Shown here piece after piece: positions 1 to 8,145 of a stretch of 64,000 nucleotides of DNA. Both the position numbers and the translations under genes were made by a program. Every line of letters begins with the position of its first letter. The stretch's first letter is position 1. This stretch comes from Clostridiaceae bacterium Marseille-Q4143 (GTDB lineage: Bacteria; Bacillota; Clostridia; Lachnospirales; Lachnospiraceae), in NCBI GenBank assembly GCA_018228645.1, contig CP073693.1:434001-498000 (forward strand), given 5' to 3'. Below the pieces are notes generated by a model. The model worked only from the letters and a program-made list of their open reading frames with translations, was not told where the DNA came from and did not search any database.

Positions 1-898
1 GACGCAGCTGGTTGATCTTATCATGGCTGATGATCTGTACGGTCATAGATTTCTTTACCCAGTCCAGATTGTCCTTGGATGCGGCGATACAGCTGATACC
101 TGCTCCTGCAAAACTGATCTTGGAGGTGGAAGCAAATTCAAGAATCATGTTCTCTTTTCCGTTTGCCTTGCACATGGAAAGCATCTCCGGCAGATGATCC
201 TGCTTCTCTTCCTCATCATACAGATGATGTACACAGTAGGCATTGTCCCAGTAAATACGGAAATCTTCTGCTGCCGGATTCAGATCTGCCATCCGTTTAC
301 AGACATTTTCAGAATAGGTAATTCCCAGCGGATTGGTATACATCGGTACACACCAGATACCTTTCACAGCCGGATCCTTTACATACTCTTCTACCAGATC
401 CATATCCGGACCTTCTGCGGTCATGGGAATCGTAATCATCTCGATACCGAAATGCTCGGTGATTCCAAAGTGACGGTCATAACCCGGAGCCGGGCATAAA
501 AATTTTACTTTATCAAGCTTACACCACGGAGTACTTCCCATGACACCATGCGTGTAAGATCTGGAAATGCTGTCATACATGACATTTAAGCTTGCGGTAC
601 CAAATACGATAACGTGCTCCGGGTCCACACCCAGCATCTCACCCAGCAGGCGGCGTGCTCCGTAAATTCCTTCCAGGCAGCCATAGTTTCTCGTATCCAC
701 CCCCTGCTCGTCCTTCATATCGGCATGGCTGGTGAAAATATCCATCATCGGCATGGTCATGTCAAGCTGTGCCGGAGCTGGCTTTCCTCTGGACATATCC
801 AGCTTCAGTCCTTTGCCCTTTGCATCTTCATACTGAAGAGTCAGTTCTTCTTTCAGTTTCAGCAGTTCCTCTTTTCCAAATTCACTGTACGGTGTCAT
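1..898 (-). CDS. PLP-dependent aminotransferase of the PF12897 type, C-terminus beyond the window
   Basis: The first 299 codons are present; the 3' end runs off the left edge. The ATG at 898 has an AGGAGG site eight bases upstream (905-910). The sequence resembles the fold-type I family annotated as aspartate or alanine-glyoxylate aminotransferase. It shows an early substrate loop MSRGKPAP, the NYGCLEG stretch, a CVPMYTNPLG loop, a YWDNAY segment carrying the expected PLP-ring aspartate, and STSKISFAGAG with the probable Schiff-base lysine near residue 260. The substrate cannot be read from the sequence. It is read separately from the HD gene that follows downstream on the same strand of the map. 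Confidence 0.85.
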   Translation of the reverse strand, partial: MTPYSEFGKEELLKLKEELTLQYEDAKGKGLKLDMSRGKPAPAQLDMTMPMMDIFTSHADMKDEQGVDTRNYGCLEGIYGARRLLGEMLGVDPEHVIVFGTASLNVMYDSISRSYTHGVMGSTPWCKLDKVKFLCPAPGYDRHFGITEHFGIEMITIPMTAEGPDMDLVEEYVKDPAVKGIWCVPMYTNPLGITYSENVCKRMADLNPAAEDFRIYWDNAYCVHHLYDEEEKQDHLPEMLSMCKANGKENMILEFASTSKISFAGAGISCIAASKDNLDWVKKSMTVQIISHDKINQLR

Positions 899-965
899 CT
901 TATGTCCTCCTTATAATAAATAGAAGGAGCTGTATCCGGTTCTACGGATTTACAGCCCCCTGTGA

Positions 966-1592
966 TTACTCCTGTTCAAATACCTTCTTTATTAGTCGAT
1001 CATATTCCTTCCAGGCGGGGTAAGAAGCCAGTTCCCGGAGAGCTTCGGCTGTCTGCCGATAAAGCCATCCATGCATCTTTTTATCGTTCTGGTGAAATCT
1101 CTCCCAGATCCGATCACCCACGCTGTCTACATCTCTGGCTATCGCACGAAGGTTGGACAATTTATCAGCCAGCGCCAGCATCTTGGCATTTCTGTCTGCC
1201 TTTTTCTGCAAAAAGGTGATTGTCTCCTGTTTGCGGATCATCCATGTAGACTCCGGAGGAAGATCCCTCCTTTTATCCTCGGTCTCACACGCCACATAAT
1301 GTGCTACCCGACTTCCGAAAAATGCTTCCACCTCTTCGGATGTCGCCGGTGTATCCTCCACAACATCATGGAGTACTGCCGCGGCAATCAGTTCCTCATC
1401 ATCCGTCATCTCCGCCACAATTGCTGCGGCTTCCACTGGATGAGACAGATAGGGAATTCTACTCCCCTTACGGGTCATCCCGCTGTGCGCTGCTGCTGCA
1501 AACATCACAGCACGTTCATAAAGCGGAAATTCGCTGTTTTTTAACATAGAACTCAACTCATCTGTTATACTGACTGCCATTTTCCTGTACAC
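966..1592 (-). CDS. Small stand-alone HD hydrolase, MESH1/SpoT-hydrolase-like
   Basis: A 208-residue protein with the HD_4 arrangement of the (p)ppGpp hydrolase half of RelA/SpoT and of MESH1. It has AAAAHSGMTRKG and YLSHPVEAA (first metal histidines), VLHDVVEDT (HD pair) and ALADKLSNLR (distal aspartate). No synthetase, TGS or ACT domain is present. Such enzymes hydrolyse alarmones or other 3'-phosphorylated nucleotides; the true substrate is inferred only. The frame opens with GTG at 1592, while an ATG in frame at 1580 (MAVSITDEL) is equally possible. Neither has a well-spaced Shine-Dalgarno, so the start is uncertain. Confidence 0.8.
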   Translation of the reverse strand: MYRKMAVSITDELSSMLKNSEFPLYERAVMFAAAAHSGMTRKGSRIPYLSHPVEAAAIVAEMTDDEELIAAAVLHDVVEDTPATSEEVEAFFGSRVAHYVACETEDKRRDLPPESTWMIRKQETITFLQKKADRNAKMLALADKLSNLRAIARDVDSVGDRIWERFHQNDKKMHGWLYRQTAEALRELASYPAWKEYDRLIKKVFEQE

Positions 1593-1655
1593 CCTCTACC
1601 CCAATTTCTTCGTCAGTATACCATAACACAAAAAAAATAGCAAGACATAATGTGT

Positions 1656-1859
1656 CTACTCACCGGACAAATGACCGTAGAACGAGAGCATATAAAGTCC
1701 GCATAAACCGACCAGTGCATAAATAATTCTGGAAATCCAGCTTAAGTTTCCAAATAACCATGCTACCAGGTCAAGCTGGAAGAAGCCGATCAGTCCCCAG
1801 TTTACCGCTCCTATAATTACCAATGTCAGTGCAAAACAATCTAAACCTCTGTTCATCAA
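1656..1859 (-). CDS. DUF378 (YuzA-like) small membrane protein
   Basis: A 67-residue protein with two hydrophobic segments (about residues 7-28 and 41-60) and the NWGLIGFF signature of the DUF378 family. An AGGAGG site sits just upstream of the ATG. The family's function is not established; members are short two-helix inner-membrane proteins. It lies between the HD gene and the Lrp-type regulator on the same strand. Confidence 0.85.
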   Translation of the reverse strand: MMNRGLDCFALTLVIIGAVNWGLIGFFQLDLVAWLFGNLSWISRIIYALVGLCGLYMLSFYGHLSGE

Positions 1860-1903
1860 AGATTTACCTCCTTTTGCACCTAGTATATCCGGCCTTCGTA
1901 AGA

Positions 1904-2353
1904 CTATACTTCACCAACTGCAGTCTGTCCGCATTTAATTTCTTTTAATACGAAATACGTCTTAGTTGCAGAGACGCCACGGATACTCTTGATGATTCTG
2001 TGCAGATGCTCCAGCGTCTCGGAAGACTGGGTCTGGATCTTCAACATAAAATCATAATCACCGGTCAGATAATCACAGGCAACAATACTCTCATTGTCTG
2101 CCATTACCTTTGTAAATTCATCATAATATTTCGGATGCTCCAGCGAAACCTCCATCAGCGCAGTTACGTCATTTCCCAGTTTGTGCTGATCTGCTACGAT
2201 CGTATACTGCTGAATAATTCCCTTTCTCTCCATCTTCCGGATTCTTTCGATAACAGCTGCCACTGACAGATGGACTGCCTGACTGATATCAGTTGCTGAT
2301 CTTCTTGAGTTTTCACTGAGACATTTTAAAATACTGCGATCCATGCTATCCAT
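1904..2353 (-). CDS. Lrp/AsnC-family transcriptional regulator
   Basis: 149 residues when started at the ATG at 2353, which follows a GGAAGGAG site at normal spacing. A longer in-frame start at 2416 would lie inside a terminator hairpin and is rejected. The N-terminal winged helix-turn-helix (about 3-60, LKCLSENSRRSATDISQAVHLS) is followed by a ligand-binding RAM domain (about 70-145, including CDYLTGDYDFMLKI). Lrp proteins sense amino acids and usually regulate their own gene. The leader between its candidate promoter and start codon holds an intrinsic terminator (separate entry), so expression may be attenuated. The regulon is unknown. Confidence 0.88.
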   Translation of the reverse strand: MDSMDRSILKCLSENSRRSATDISQAVHLSVAAVIERIRKMERKGIIQQYTIVADQHKLGNDVTALMEVSLEHPKYYDEFTKVMADNESIVACDYLTGDYDFMLKIQTQSSETLEHLHRIIKSIRGVSATKTYFVLKEIKCGQTAVGEV

Positions 2354-2372
2354 AACGGTGTGCTCCTTCCTG

Positions 2373-2414
2373 AAATAAAAAAGGGCATGGAAAAGAATTC
2401 CTCTTTCCATGCCC
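2373..2414 (-). terminator. Intrinsic terminator between xylulokinase and the Lrp gene
   Basis: Read on the minus strand, an 11 bp stem GGGCATGGAAA/TTTCCATGCCC with a 10-base loop is followed by a T-rich run (2373-2382). It lies only about 20 bases before the Lrp start codon, with no room for a promoter in between. Confidence 0.8.
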
Positions 2415-2441
2415 ATTCATGTACATCATTTAATTTTCTCT

Positions 2442-2470
2442 ACTGTACAATAAATTTTTCTGTTTTGCAA
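2442..2470 (-). promoter_or_regulatory. Candidate sigma-A promoter for the Lrp gene
   Basis: TTGCAA (2465-2470), a 17-base spacer and TACAGT (2442-2447) on the minus strand. It lies upstream of the terminator hairpin at 2373-2414, so the transcript would have to read through it. TTGTGCAAA and TTGCAAAA half-sites surround the -35. Confidence 0.5.
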
Positions 2471-2520
2471 TATATTTTTTGCACAATTTTCAGTGAAAAC
2501 TGTTGGAAATTTTTTTCTTC

Positions 2521-3990
2521 CTATTTAATGATCTCAAACAGCGGTTTGCATGCCGGATAAATCTGTTTAAACTGCTGATATTTTTCTTCGTACTTTGCTG
2601 CCAGTTCCGGATCCGGTTCTACGGTACCAGTAACTTTCACCAGTTTCTCCGCTGCTTCTTCTACATTTTTATATTCACCGCAGGCTACGGCTGCCAACAT
2701 AGCTCCACCAAGGGCCGGGCCTTCCTCGCTCTCGATCATGTCCACCTTCAGGTTCATGATATTGGCAATCATCTTCCTCCAGAGTGGGCTCTTAGCTCCG
2801 CCACCGCAGATCTTGGTTCTCTCAATGTGGATGCCAAGGGATTTTGCCACTTCCAGAGAATCTCTCAGGGCAAATGCTACACCTTCCAGTACCGCCTGGG
2901 TCATGTCCGCTCTGGTGGTGTCCATGGTCATACCGATGAAGGTTCCTCTTGCATTCGGGTTATTATGGGGAGAACGTTCTCCCATGAGATACGGCAGGAA
3001 AAATACATGATTCTCGCCCAGCTTCTCAATGGCTTTCTGCTCAGCTGCATAATCTTTGGTTCCAATAATCTCATCCATCCACCATTTATTGCAGGAAGCA
3101 GCACTGAGCATGCAGCCCATCAGATGATAATGACCATCTGCATGAGCAAATGCATGAAGAGCATTGTACTTATCTACACCAAATTTTTCAGAAGAAATGA
3201 AGATAGTTCCGCTGGTTCCCAGAGAAATATTGCATCTTCCGTCTCCTACTGTTCCGGTTCCCACAGCAGCTGCCGCATTGTCACCTGCTCCTGCTACGAC
3301 TTTAACGGTCTTTGGAATACCAAGCTCTTCTGCGATCTCCGGAAGCACATTTCCTACTGCTTCATAGGACTCATATACTTTTGCCAGCTGATCTTCGGTA
3401 ATACCACAGATCTCCATCATTTCCTTGGACCAGCAGCGGTTCTTTACATCAAAGATCAACATACCGGATGCATCGGATACGTCCGTGCAGTGTACACCGG
3501 ATAATTTGTATGCAATGTAATCCTTCGGCAGCATGATCTTTTTGATCTTTGCAAAATTCTCCGGTTCCTTATTCTTCACCCACAGAATCTTCGGTGCCGT
3601 AAATCCGGTGAAGGAAATATTTGCCGTATACTCGGAAAGCTTTTCTTTTCCGATCACGTTATTCAGATAATCGCATTCCTCATAAGTACGGCCATCGTTC
3701 CAGAGCAGCGCCGGACGGATCACCTGATCCTTCTCATCCAGAATGACAAGACCATGCATCTGACCGCCGAAACTGATACCTGCCACCTGACTCTTATCAC
3801 ATTCAGAAAGCAGTTCTTTCAATCCGTCCATGGTCTGCGCAAACCAGTCCTCCGGATTCTGTTCCGACCAGCCCGGATGTGGGAAATAAATCGGATACTC
3901 TTTTGATACAATTTTTTCAATGTGTCCTGCCCCGTCCATGAGAAGCAGTTTCACTGCGGATGTTCCAAGATCCACTCCAATATACAGCAT
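2521..3990 (-). CDS. xylB: Xylulokinase (FGGY family)
   Basis: 489 residues from the ATG at 3990, which has a perfect AGGAGG (3997-4002); the longer frame from 4029 lacks one. It phosphorylates D-xylulose with ATP to xylulose 5-phosphate for the pentose phosphate pathway. The N-terminal phosphate-binding motif GVDLGTSAVK (residues 4-13), the QMHG and LLWNDGRT stretches and the C-terminal ATP site GGGAKSPLWRKM are FGGY hallmarks, and length and best resemblance favour xylulokinase over glycerol or gluconate kinases. No xylose isomerase or transporter lies nearby, so it appears monocistronic between its own promoter and the terminator at 2373-2414. Confidence 0.88.
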   Translation of the reverse strand: MLYIGVDLGTSAVKLLLMDGAGHIEKIVSKEYPIYFPHPGWSEQNPEDWFAQTMDGLKELLSECDKSQVAGISFGGQMHGLVILDEKDQVIRPALLWNDGRTYEECDYLNNVIGKEKLSEYTANISFTGFTAPKILWVKNKEPENFAKIKKIMLPKDYIAYKLSGVHCTDVSDASGMLIFDVKNRCWSKEMMEICGITEDQLAKVYESYEAVGNVLPEIAEELGIPKTVKVVAGAGDNAAAAVGTGTVGDGRCNISLGTSGTIFISSEKFGVDKYNALHAFAHADGHYHLMGCMLSAASCNKWWMDEIIGTKDYAAEQKAIEKLGENHVFFLPYLMGERSPHNNPNARGTFIGMTMDTTRADMTQAVLEGVAFALRDSLEVAKSLGIHIERTKICGGGAKSPLWRKMIANIMNLKVDMIESEEGPALGGAMLAAVACGEYKNVEEAAEKLVKVTGTVEPDPELAAKYEEKYQQFKQIYPACKPLFEIIK

Positions 3991-4050
3991 ATGATGTCCT
4001 CCTTTAATCCCTCTTACCTGTACATACACATATGCACATTCTCTGTTCTT

Positions 4051-4079
4051 ATATTACGCTATCCCACCTGCTTTTTCAA
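4051..4079 (-). promoter_or_regulatory. Candidate promoter of xylB
   Basis: TTGAAA (4074-4079), 17-base spacer, TAATAT (4051-4056) on the minus strand, about 60 bases upstream of the xylB ATG. Confidence 0.55.
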
Positions 4080-4093
4080 TAAATAACTTTCAT

Positions 4094-4122
4094 GTGACAT
4101 TTTCAGTTTTTTGACGTATGAT
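4094..4122 (+). promoter_or_regulatory. Promoter of the MATE transporter gene
   Basis: GTGACA (4094-4099), 17-base spacer, TATGAT (4117-4122). The -10 box covers the upstream in-frame ATG at 4118, which argues that translation begins further downstream. Confidence 0.6.
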
Positions 4123-4156
4123 AGGGAAAGAATTGATTGTGTGGAGGGACAAACCA

Positions 4157-5551
4157 TTGGAACAGGATTATTTAATTAAAAAACCGCCGTTTCAGGCACT
4201 TTTTATATTTGCACTGCCAATCATTATCGGCAATTTATTTCAGCAGACTTACACCATGGCGGATTCTGCCATCGTGGGCCGCTTTGTCAGTGAGCAGGCG
4301 CTGGCTGCAGTGGGAGCCTCCTATTCACTGACCAATATTTTTATCTGCGTGGCCATTGGCGGAGGCATGGGTGCTTCTGTCATCGTCAGCCAGTATTTCG
4401 GCGCACAGAAATATGACCGCATGAAGACTGCCATCTACACGGCATCTCTGGCTTTTCTTGGCTTAAGTCTGCTGCTTGGCATCTTCGGATTATTTTGCAG
4501 CCGGGAAATCATGGTTCTTCTGAACACACCCGCGGATTGTCTTTCCATGGCTTCGGAATATCTGCGGATTTATTTTCTTGGGTTGCCGTTTCTGTTCATG
4601 TACAACGTGTTTTCCGCCATGTTCAATGCCCTTGGAAAATCAAGAATTCCTCTCGGATTTCTCATTTTTTCCTCACTCTTTAATATTGTTCTTGACTATC
4701 TTCTGGTAGCCGGTGCCCACATGGGTGTCTCCGGGGTAGCGTGGGCAACGCTGATCGCGCAGGGAATTTCAGCAGTTCTGTCCATGCTTGTACTGCTGAA
4801 GATTCTGAAAAAAATATCATCACCAGTATCTTCCATAGATGACTCTTCTTGTAGTGTCGGAGCAATGACAGCGTTTTCAGAGAGCCACTCTGTCTTCGAC
4901 GGAAAAGAGCTGGTTTCCATGACCCGCATTGCCATTCCCTCCATCCTGCAGCAATCCACCGTTTCTATCGGTATGATGCTGGTACAGTCTGTGGTCAACA
5001 GCTTCGGATCCGCCGCACTGGCCGGATTCTCTGCTGCCATGCGTATTGAAAGCATCTGTGTAGTTCCCATGTCAGGCATTGGAAATGCGGTCTCTTCCTA
5101 CACTGCACAGAATCTGGGTGCCGGAAAGACGGACCGTGTTGTAAAAGGCTATCATGCTGCTGTCCGGATGGTCATCTTCTGTGCTGTCATCCTGTGCATC
5201 AGTATGGAATGCTTCCATCATCCACTGATTGCTCTGTTCCTCGGTACCGACGGTGCCACAGAAGCCTTTCTGACCGGAGAAGGTTACCTCACTTTCATGG
5301 GATGGTTCTTCTGTATGATCGGTTTTAAAATGTCCGTAGACGGTCTCCTGCGCGGTTCCGGTGATATGGTCATGTTCACCGTTGCCAATCTGGTCAACCT
5401 GTCCATCCGTGTCATCGTCGCCATGACCTGCGCTCCCCGTTTCGGAATTGCCATGGTCTGGTGCGCCGTTCCCATCGGCTGGACCGCTAACTTTTTGATC
5501 TCTTATGCAAGATACCGGACCGGGAAATGGAAAGAATGCGGGATGGTATGA
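4157..5551 (+). CDS. MATE-family multidrug/Na+ antiporter
   Basis: 464 residues from a TTG at 4157 that is eight bases after GGAGGG. An in-frame ATG at 4118 lies inside the -10 box and has no ribosome site. The protein has about 12 hydrophobic segments in two MatE halves, each opening with the family pattern: IFALPIIIGNLFQQTYTMADS near the N-terminus and IAIPSILQQSTVSIGMML near residue 265. These carriers export cationic drugs or metabolites in exchange for Na+ or H+. A short hydrophilic linker separates the halves. The gene stands alone and ends at a strong hairpin inside repeat R2. Confidence 0.9.
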   Translation: MEQDYLIKKPPFQALFIFALPIIIGNLFQQTYTMADSAIVGRFVSEQALAAVGASYSLTNIFICVAIGGGMGASVIVSQYFGAQKYDRMKTAIYTASLAFLGLSLLLGIFGLFCSREIMVLLNTPADCLSMASEYLRIYFLGLPFLFMYNVFSAMFNALGKSRIPLGFLIFSSLFNIVLDYLLVAGAHMGVSGVAWATLIAQGISAVLSMLVLLKILKKISSPVSSIDDSSCSVGAMTAFSESHSVFDGKELVSMTRIAIPSILQQSTVSIGMMLVQSVVNSFGSAALAGFSAAMRIESICVVPMSGIGNAVSSYTAQNLGAGKTDRVVKGYHAAVRMVIFCAVILCISMECFHHPLIALFLGTDGATEAFLTGEGYLTFMGWFFCMIGFKMSVDGLLRGSGDMVMFTVANLVNLSIRVIVAMTCAPRFGIAMVWCAVPIGWTANFLISYARYRTGKWKECGMV

Positions 5552-5567
5552 GACCTGAGCTTTCGGC

Positions 5568-5768
5568 TCGGTTGCAAACACTTAGGCAGGCACCTGGGTC
5601 TCTGGCTCGGTTTACCTCGAAAAAGTTCCTGCGTTTTTTGAATTCGCAGGAACTTTTTTTCACGCAAAGCCAATCGAGACCCACAGAGACTCTTTTCACT
5701 GCGCAATCTGGCTTGGCGCGGGAACTTTTGACTTCAAAATTTCATATAGACCCGCGAACAAGTTTACA
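5568..5768 (+). repeat. R2 intergenic repeat, copy A (with terminator hairpin)
   Basis: About 200 bases after the MATE gene. Order on the plus strand: CACTTAGGCAGGCACCTGGGTCT, a 13 bp hairpin AAAAGTTCCTGCG/CGCAGGAACTTTT (5620-5658) ending in seven T, an AATCGAGACCCA box, GCGCGGGAACTTTT, then AGACCCGCGAACAAG. An inverted, clearly related copy lies at 7545-7795. The hairpin would act as terminator for the MATE gene. Confidence 0.75.
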
Positions 5769-5826
5769 GATGCCGCCGGAACTGTTTATTTCCCTGCTTT
5801 CAGCACTGGTTCCGGCCACAACAAGC

Positions 5827-6588
5827 TTACTTCACAAAATATTCTTTGATCAATCCCTCCACATAAGCCATATCCAGTGGATATTCCTTCGTCTCAAAAG
5901 TTAATATCAGATTCACGGATGGAATCCAGCCATGCTCCATATATAGCTGTAATTTTGACAATGCATTTCTCCGATATGTCGGATCGCCCATCATCCCCAG
6001 ATGCTCCCAAAGAAACAGCTTTCCTGTTTTCGGATGCCTGATTGTAAAATCTGGATAAACTGTCACTTGTCCCAGTTCCAGTTCACTTTCATATCGGAAC
6101 GGAATTTTGTAATCATGAAGAAGATAGACAATCATAGACTCGGATTTTGACCGGACATGAATTCCGGCACTTGTACCGTAAATCTTCTGCTCTGGATACT
6201 TTTTATTCTGTTCATAAGGGGATTCCATCCAGGACTGAAGGTCACTGGATTCTGGTTGAAAATACGGTGCAAGAAGTTCAGAGTATGGGCTGTCCGGTGC
6301 CAGCATCTGCTCCGACACAGATTCCCGATGGTGAGAAATGTAGCTGCCTACCGCCCGCTCTTCCTGTATCAACTCCTTCATCCGCAACAGCAGATATTTT
6401 TTCATTGCCAGCTTCTCCGCATATTTTCGCTGGTCTTTTGGTAAGTACTGACGCCTCTTTCCGTCTTTTTCATACCATTTGACATGAATGCCATTTTGGA
6501 AACAAAAAATCGTCCCCGCAGGTAACTTGAAAATTTGTTTCTGAATTCGTTCTTTTTCTTTCTGGATTCGCTGCTGTTCTGCCAGCAT
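5827..6588 (-). CDS. PD-(D/E)XK-like nuclease-fold protein, function unknown
   Basis: 253 residues from the ATG at 6588. A lysine/glutamate-rich helix (1-25) precedes a possible DNA-binding region (IHVKWYEKDGKRRQYLP). The C-terminal half (about 140-250) has the order SKSE, YPDFTI, LFLWEHLGMMGD, LILTFE, consistent with a restriction-like nuclease core in which the usual ExK is WEH. The best ribosome site, AGGAGG at 6614-6619, is too far from the ATG but seven bases before an in-frame ATT at 6606, so a rare ATT start is possible. Inverted R2 copies lie outside it and the next gene. The fold call is moderate and the biological role is unknown. Confidence 0.55.
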   Translation of the reverse strand: MLAEQQRIQKEKERIQKQIFKLPAGTIFCFQNGIHVKWYEKDGKRRQYLPKDQRKYAEKLAMKKYLLLRMKELIQEERAVGSYISHHRESVSEQMLAPDSPYSELLAPYFQPESSDLQSWMESPYEQNKKYPEQKIYGTSAGIHVRSKSESMIVYLLHDYKIPFRYESELELGQVTVYPDFTIRHPKTGKLFLWEHLGMMGDPTYRRNALSKLQLYMEHGWIPSVNLILTFETKEYPLDMAYVEGLIKEYFVK

Positions 6589-6687
6589 CTGATAATAATA
6601 GGAAATAAGACCACCTCCTGATGTTTTAGAAAATAACGGAATTGATAGTCTTATTAAAACATACAGACAAGAAAAAGTAAACTATTT

Positions 6688-7344
6688 TTATAATACTTTA
6701 CTGCCATTTGCGGTCAGCTTGAATCTTGCTCCGAGAATCTCCGCCGCGCCTCGGCACATCATCATTCTTCCAAGAAAAATATCAAAATACTCAAACATAG
6801 TACAGATATTTTCATCAATCTGCAGATTCAATGCGATGCTCATTTTTTCTTTATTCACTTTCAATTTTGCCTCGGTAACTGCATAATTGACCCGGTCGTG
6901 GATATCAAAGGCAGCCGGTTCTTTGTCACGAACCCGGTTGCGCCGTACATCCGTCTTGTCCGCAATGATCAGTGCGGCACTGATTACATCGGTTGCGCCA
7001 CCTGCAGATTCATCATGATGTCCGATGGCAGACATGACTGTTATCCGGTCTTCCAGACTCATATCCGTCTTCCTCAGAATCTCACCTGCCAGCAAAGCTC
7101 CATATTCTGCATGCTGCTTCCGGTTAATGGCATTTCCAATATCATGCATCATCCCGGCAATCTTTGCCAGTTCTATATCATGTTCTGTATAGTCCAGCTT
7201 CTTTAAAATATAAGCGGCGCGTTCTGCAACCAACACACAATGTACTTCTGAGTGATCCGTATAACCGAGAACTCCGAGATTTTCATTTCCTTTTTTTAGA
7301 TAGGCACGTACTTCTTCATTTTTTCTAATTTCTTTATAAGTCAA
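6688..7344 (-). CDS. HD-domain metal-dependent phosphohydrolase
   Basis: 218 residues from a TTG at 7344 placed eight bases after AGGAGG; the longer frame from 7386 has no such site. Metal ligands appear in order: HSEVH, MMHDIGN (HD), GHHDES and ADKTDVRR, the standard HD superfamily layout. Such enzymes cleave phosphoesters of nucleotides or second messengers; the substrate is not deducible. The C-terminal 60 residues (LNLQIDENICTMFEYF) form a separate small region. It is enclosed with the nuclease-like gene by inverted R2 repeats. Confidence 0.75.
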   Translation of the reverse strand: MTYKEIRKNEEVRAYLKKGNENLGVLGYTDHSEVHCVLVAERAAYILKKLDYTEHDIELAKIAGMMHDIGNAINRKQHAEYGALLAGEILRKTDMSLEDRITVMSAIGHHDESAGGATDVISAALIIADKTDVRRNRVRDKEPAAFDIHDRVNYAVTEAKLKVNKEKMSIALNLQIDENICTMFEYFDIFLGRMMMCRGAAEILGARFKLTANGSKVL

Positions 7345-7544
7345 ATTCTTATCCTCCTGACAAGGTATTAGTATAATCCCTGTCACGGAGGCGCTTCTAT
7401 CATATAGCTATGAAGTTTTTGTAAAATGAAGGTAAAACTTGTTGTGACCGGAAATTCAGAGAACTGTGACCGGAACCAGTGTTGGCTGTCAGAGTACAAG
7501 CAGACCGGGCAGTGTCCCTGAGCTTGTTCGCGGGTCCACTTAAG

Positions 7545-7795
7545 CTTGTTCGCGGGTCTATCTGAAATTCTGTTAGAAAAAGTTCCCGCGTCAAGCCAGA
7601 TTATGCAGTAAAAAGAGCCTCGATGGGTCTCGATGGACTTTACGTCAAAAAAAGTTCCTGCGAAATCAGAAATCGCAGGAACTTTTTCGGGAGCAGCCGC
7701 ACCAGAAGCCCATCCAAGTGGTCGCAGCTGAGTCGGGAACCCAGGCACCCAACTAAGCAGGCGAGTTGGGAACCCAGGTGCTCAGCTAAGTGTCC
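7545..7795 (-). repeat. R2 intergenic repeat, copy B, inverted relative to copy A
   Basis: Reading the minus strand reproduces copy A in order: CCAGGTGC...CTAAGTGT box, the 14 bp hairpin GTTCCTGCGA/TCGCAGGAAC (7648-7687) with a T7 run, ATCGAGACCCA, the GACGCGGGAACTTTTT box and AGACCCGCGAACAAG. The last box is duplicated (7521-7537 and 7543-7559). A ~33-base unit containing GGGAACCCAGG is also present twice near 7730-7795. The hairpin lies downstream of the metal-binding gene and can terminate it. No gene is seen between 7345 and 7817. Confidence 0.75.
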
Positions 7796-7817
7796 GCATC
7801 CGCAGCCAGGCCCTTAT

Positions 7818-8075
7818 TTACCCTCTATGGAACAGAGAGAATTTTTTCTTCTCATATGGCTCTGTCTTTATACCCAGTACTGTGTAACCGGTCGCTTCAA
7901 TGGTGCTTTTCAGTTTCTCCTCATCCAGCGGTTCCTCGGCAATGATTTCCGTGGTTCCTTTGCTGTGGGAAGAGGTCACTTTCTTCACCTGAAATCCTTT
8001 TCTGACCGCATCATTCACATGTGCCTCGCACATGCCGCATGCCATGCCGTCTACATCTAAAATCATCTTTACCAT
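7818..8075 (-). CDS. Heavy-metal-associated (HMA) domain protein, CopZ-like
   Basis: 85 residues from the ATG at 8075 behind an AAGGGGG site. It is a single ferredoxin-like HMA domain with the metal site GMACGMC (Cys13 and Cys16), followed by VKKVTSSHSKGTTEI and a lysine-rich tail. Free-standing HMA proteins carry Cu(I) or similar thiophilic ions to P-type ATPases. No ATPase or metal regulator is nearby, so its partner is unknown. It is the last gene of a same-strand run that begins with the cystathionine enzyme at 12245. Confidence 0.85.
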   Translation of the reverse strand: MVKMILDVDGMACGMCEAHVNDAVRKGFQVKKVTSSHSKGTTEIIAEEPLDEEKLKSTIEATGYTVLGIKTEPYEKKKFSLFHRG

Positions 8076-8145
8076 AACTGTATCCCCCTTTTCTGTGAAA
8101 TTATTTTTGAATCTGTCACTTCTGAGCGTCTTGTTACTTATATCT

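Noticed and set aside
2503..3504. 333-codon plus-strand frame
   Set aside because: Antisense to xylB, with no ribosome site and an implausible composition.
5568..7795. Classical insertion sequence with terminal inverted repeats
   Set aside because: No transposase and no visible target duplication; the repeats also carry terminators and occur elsewhere singly.
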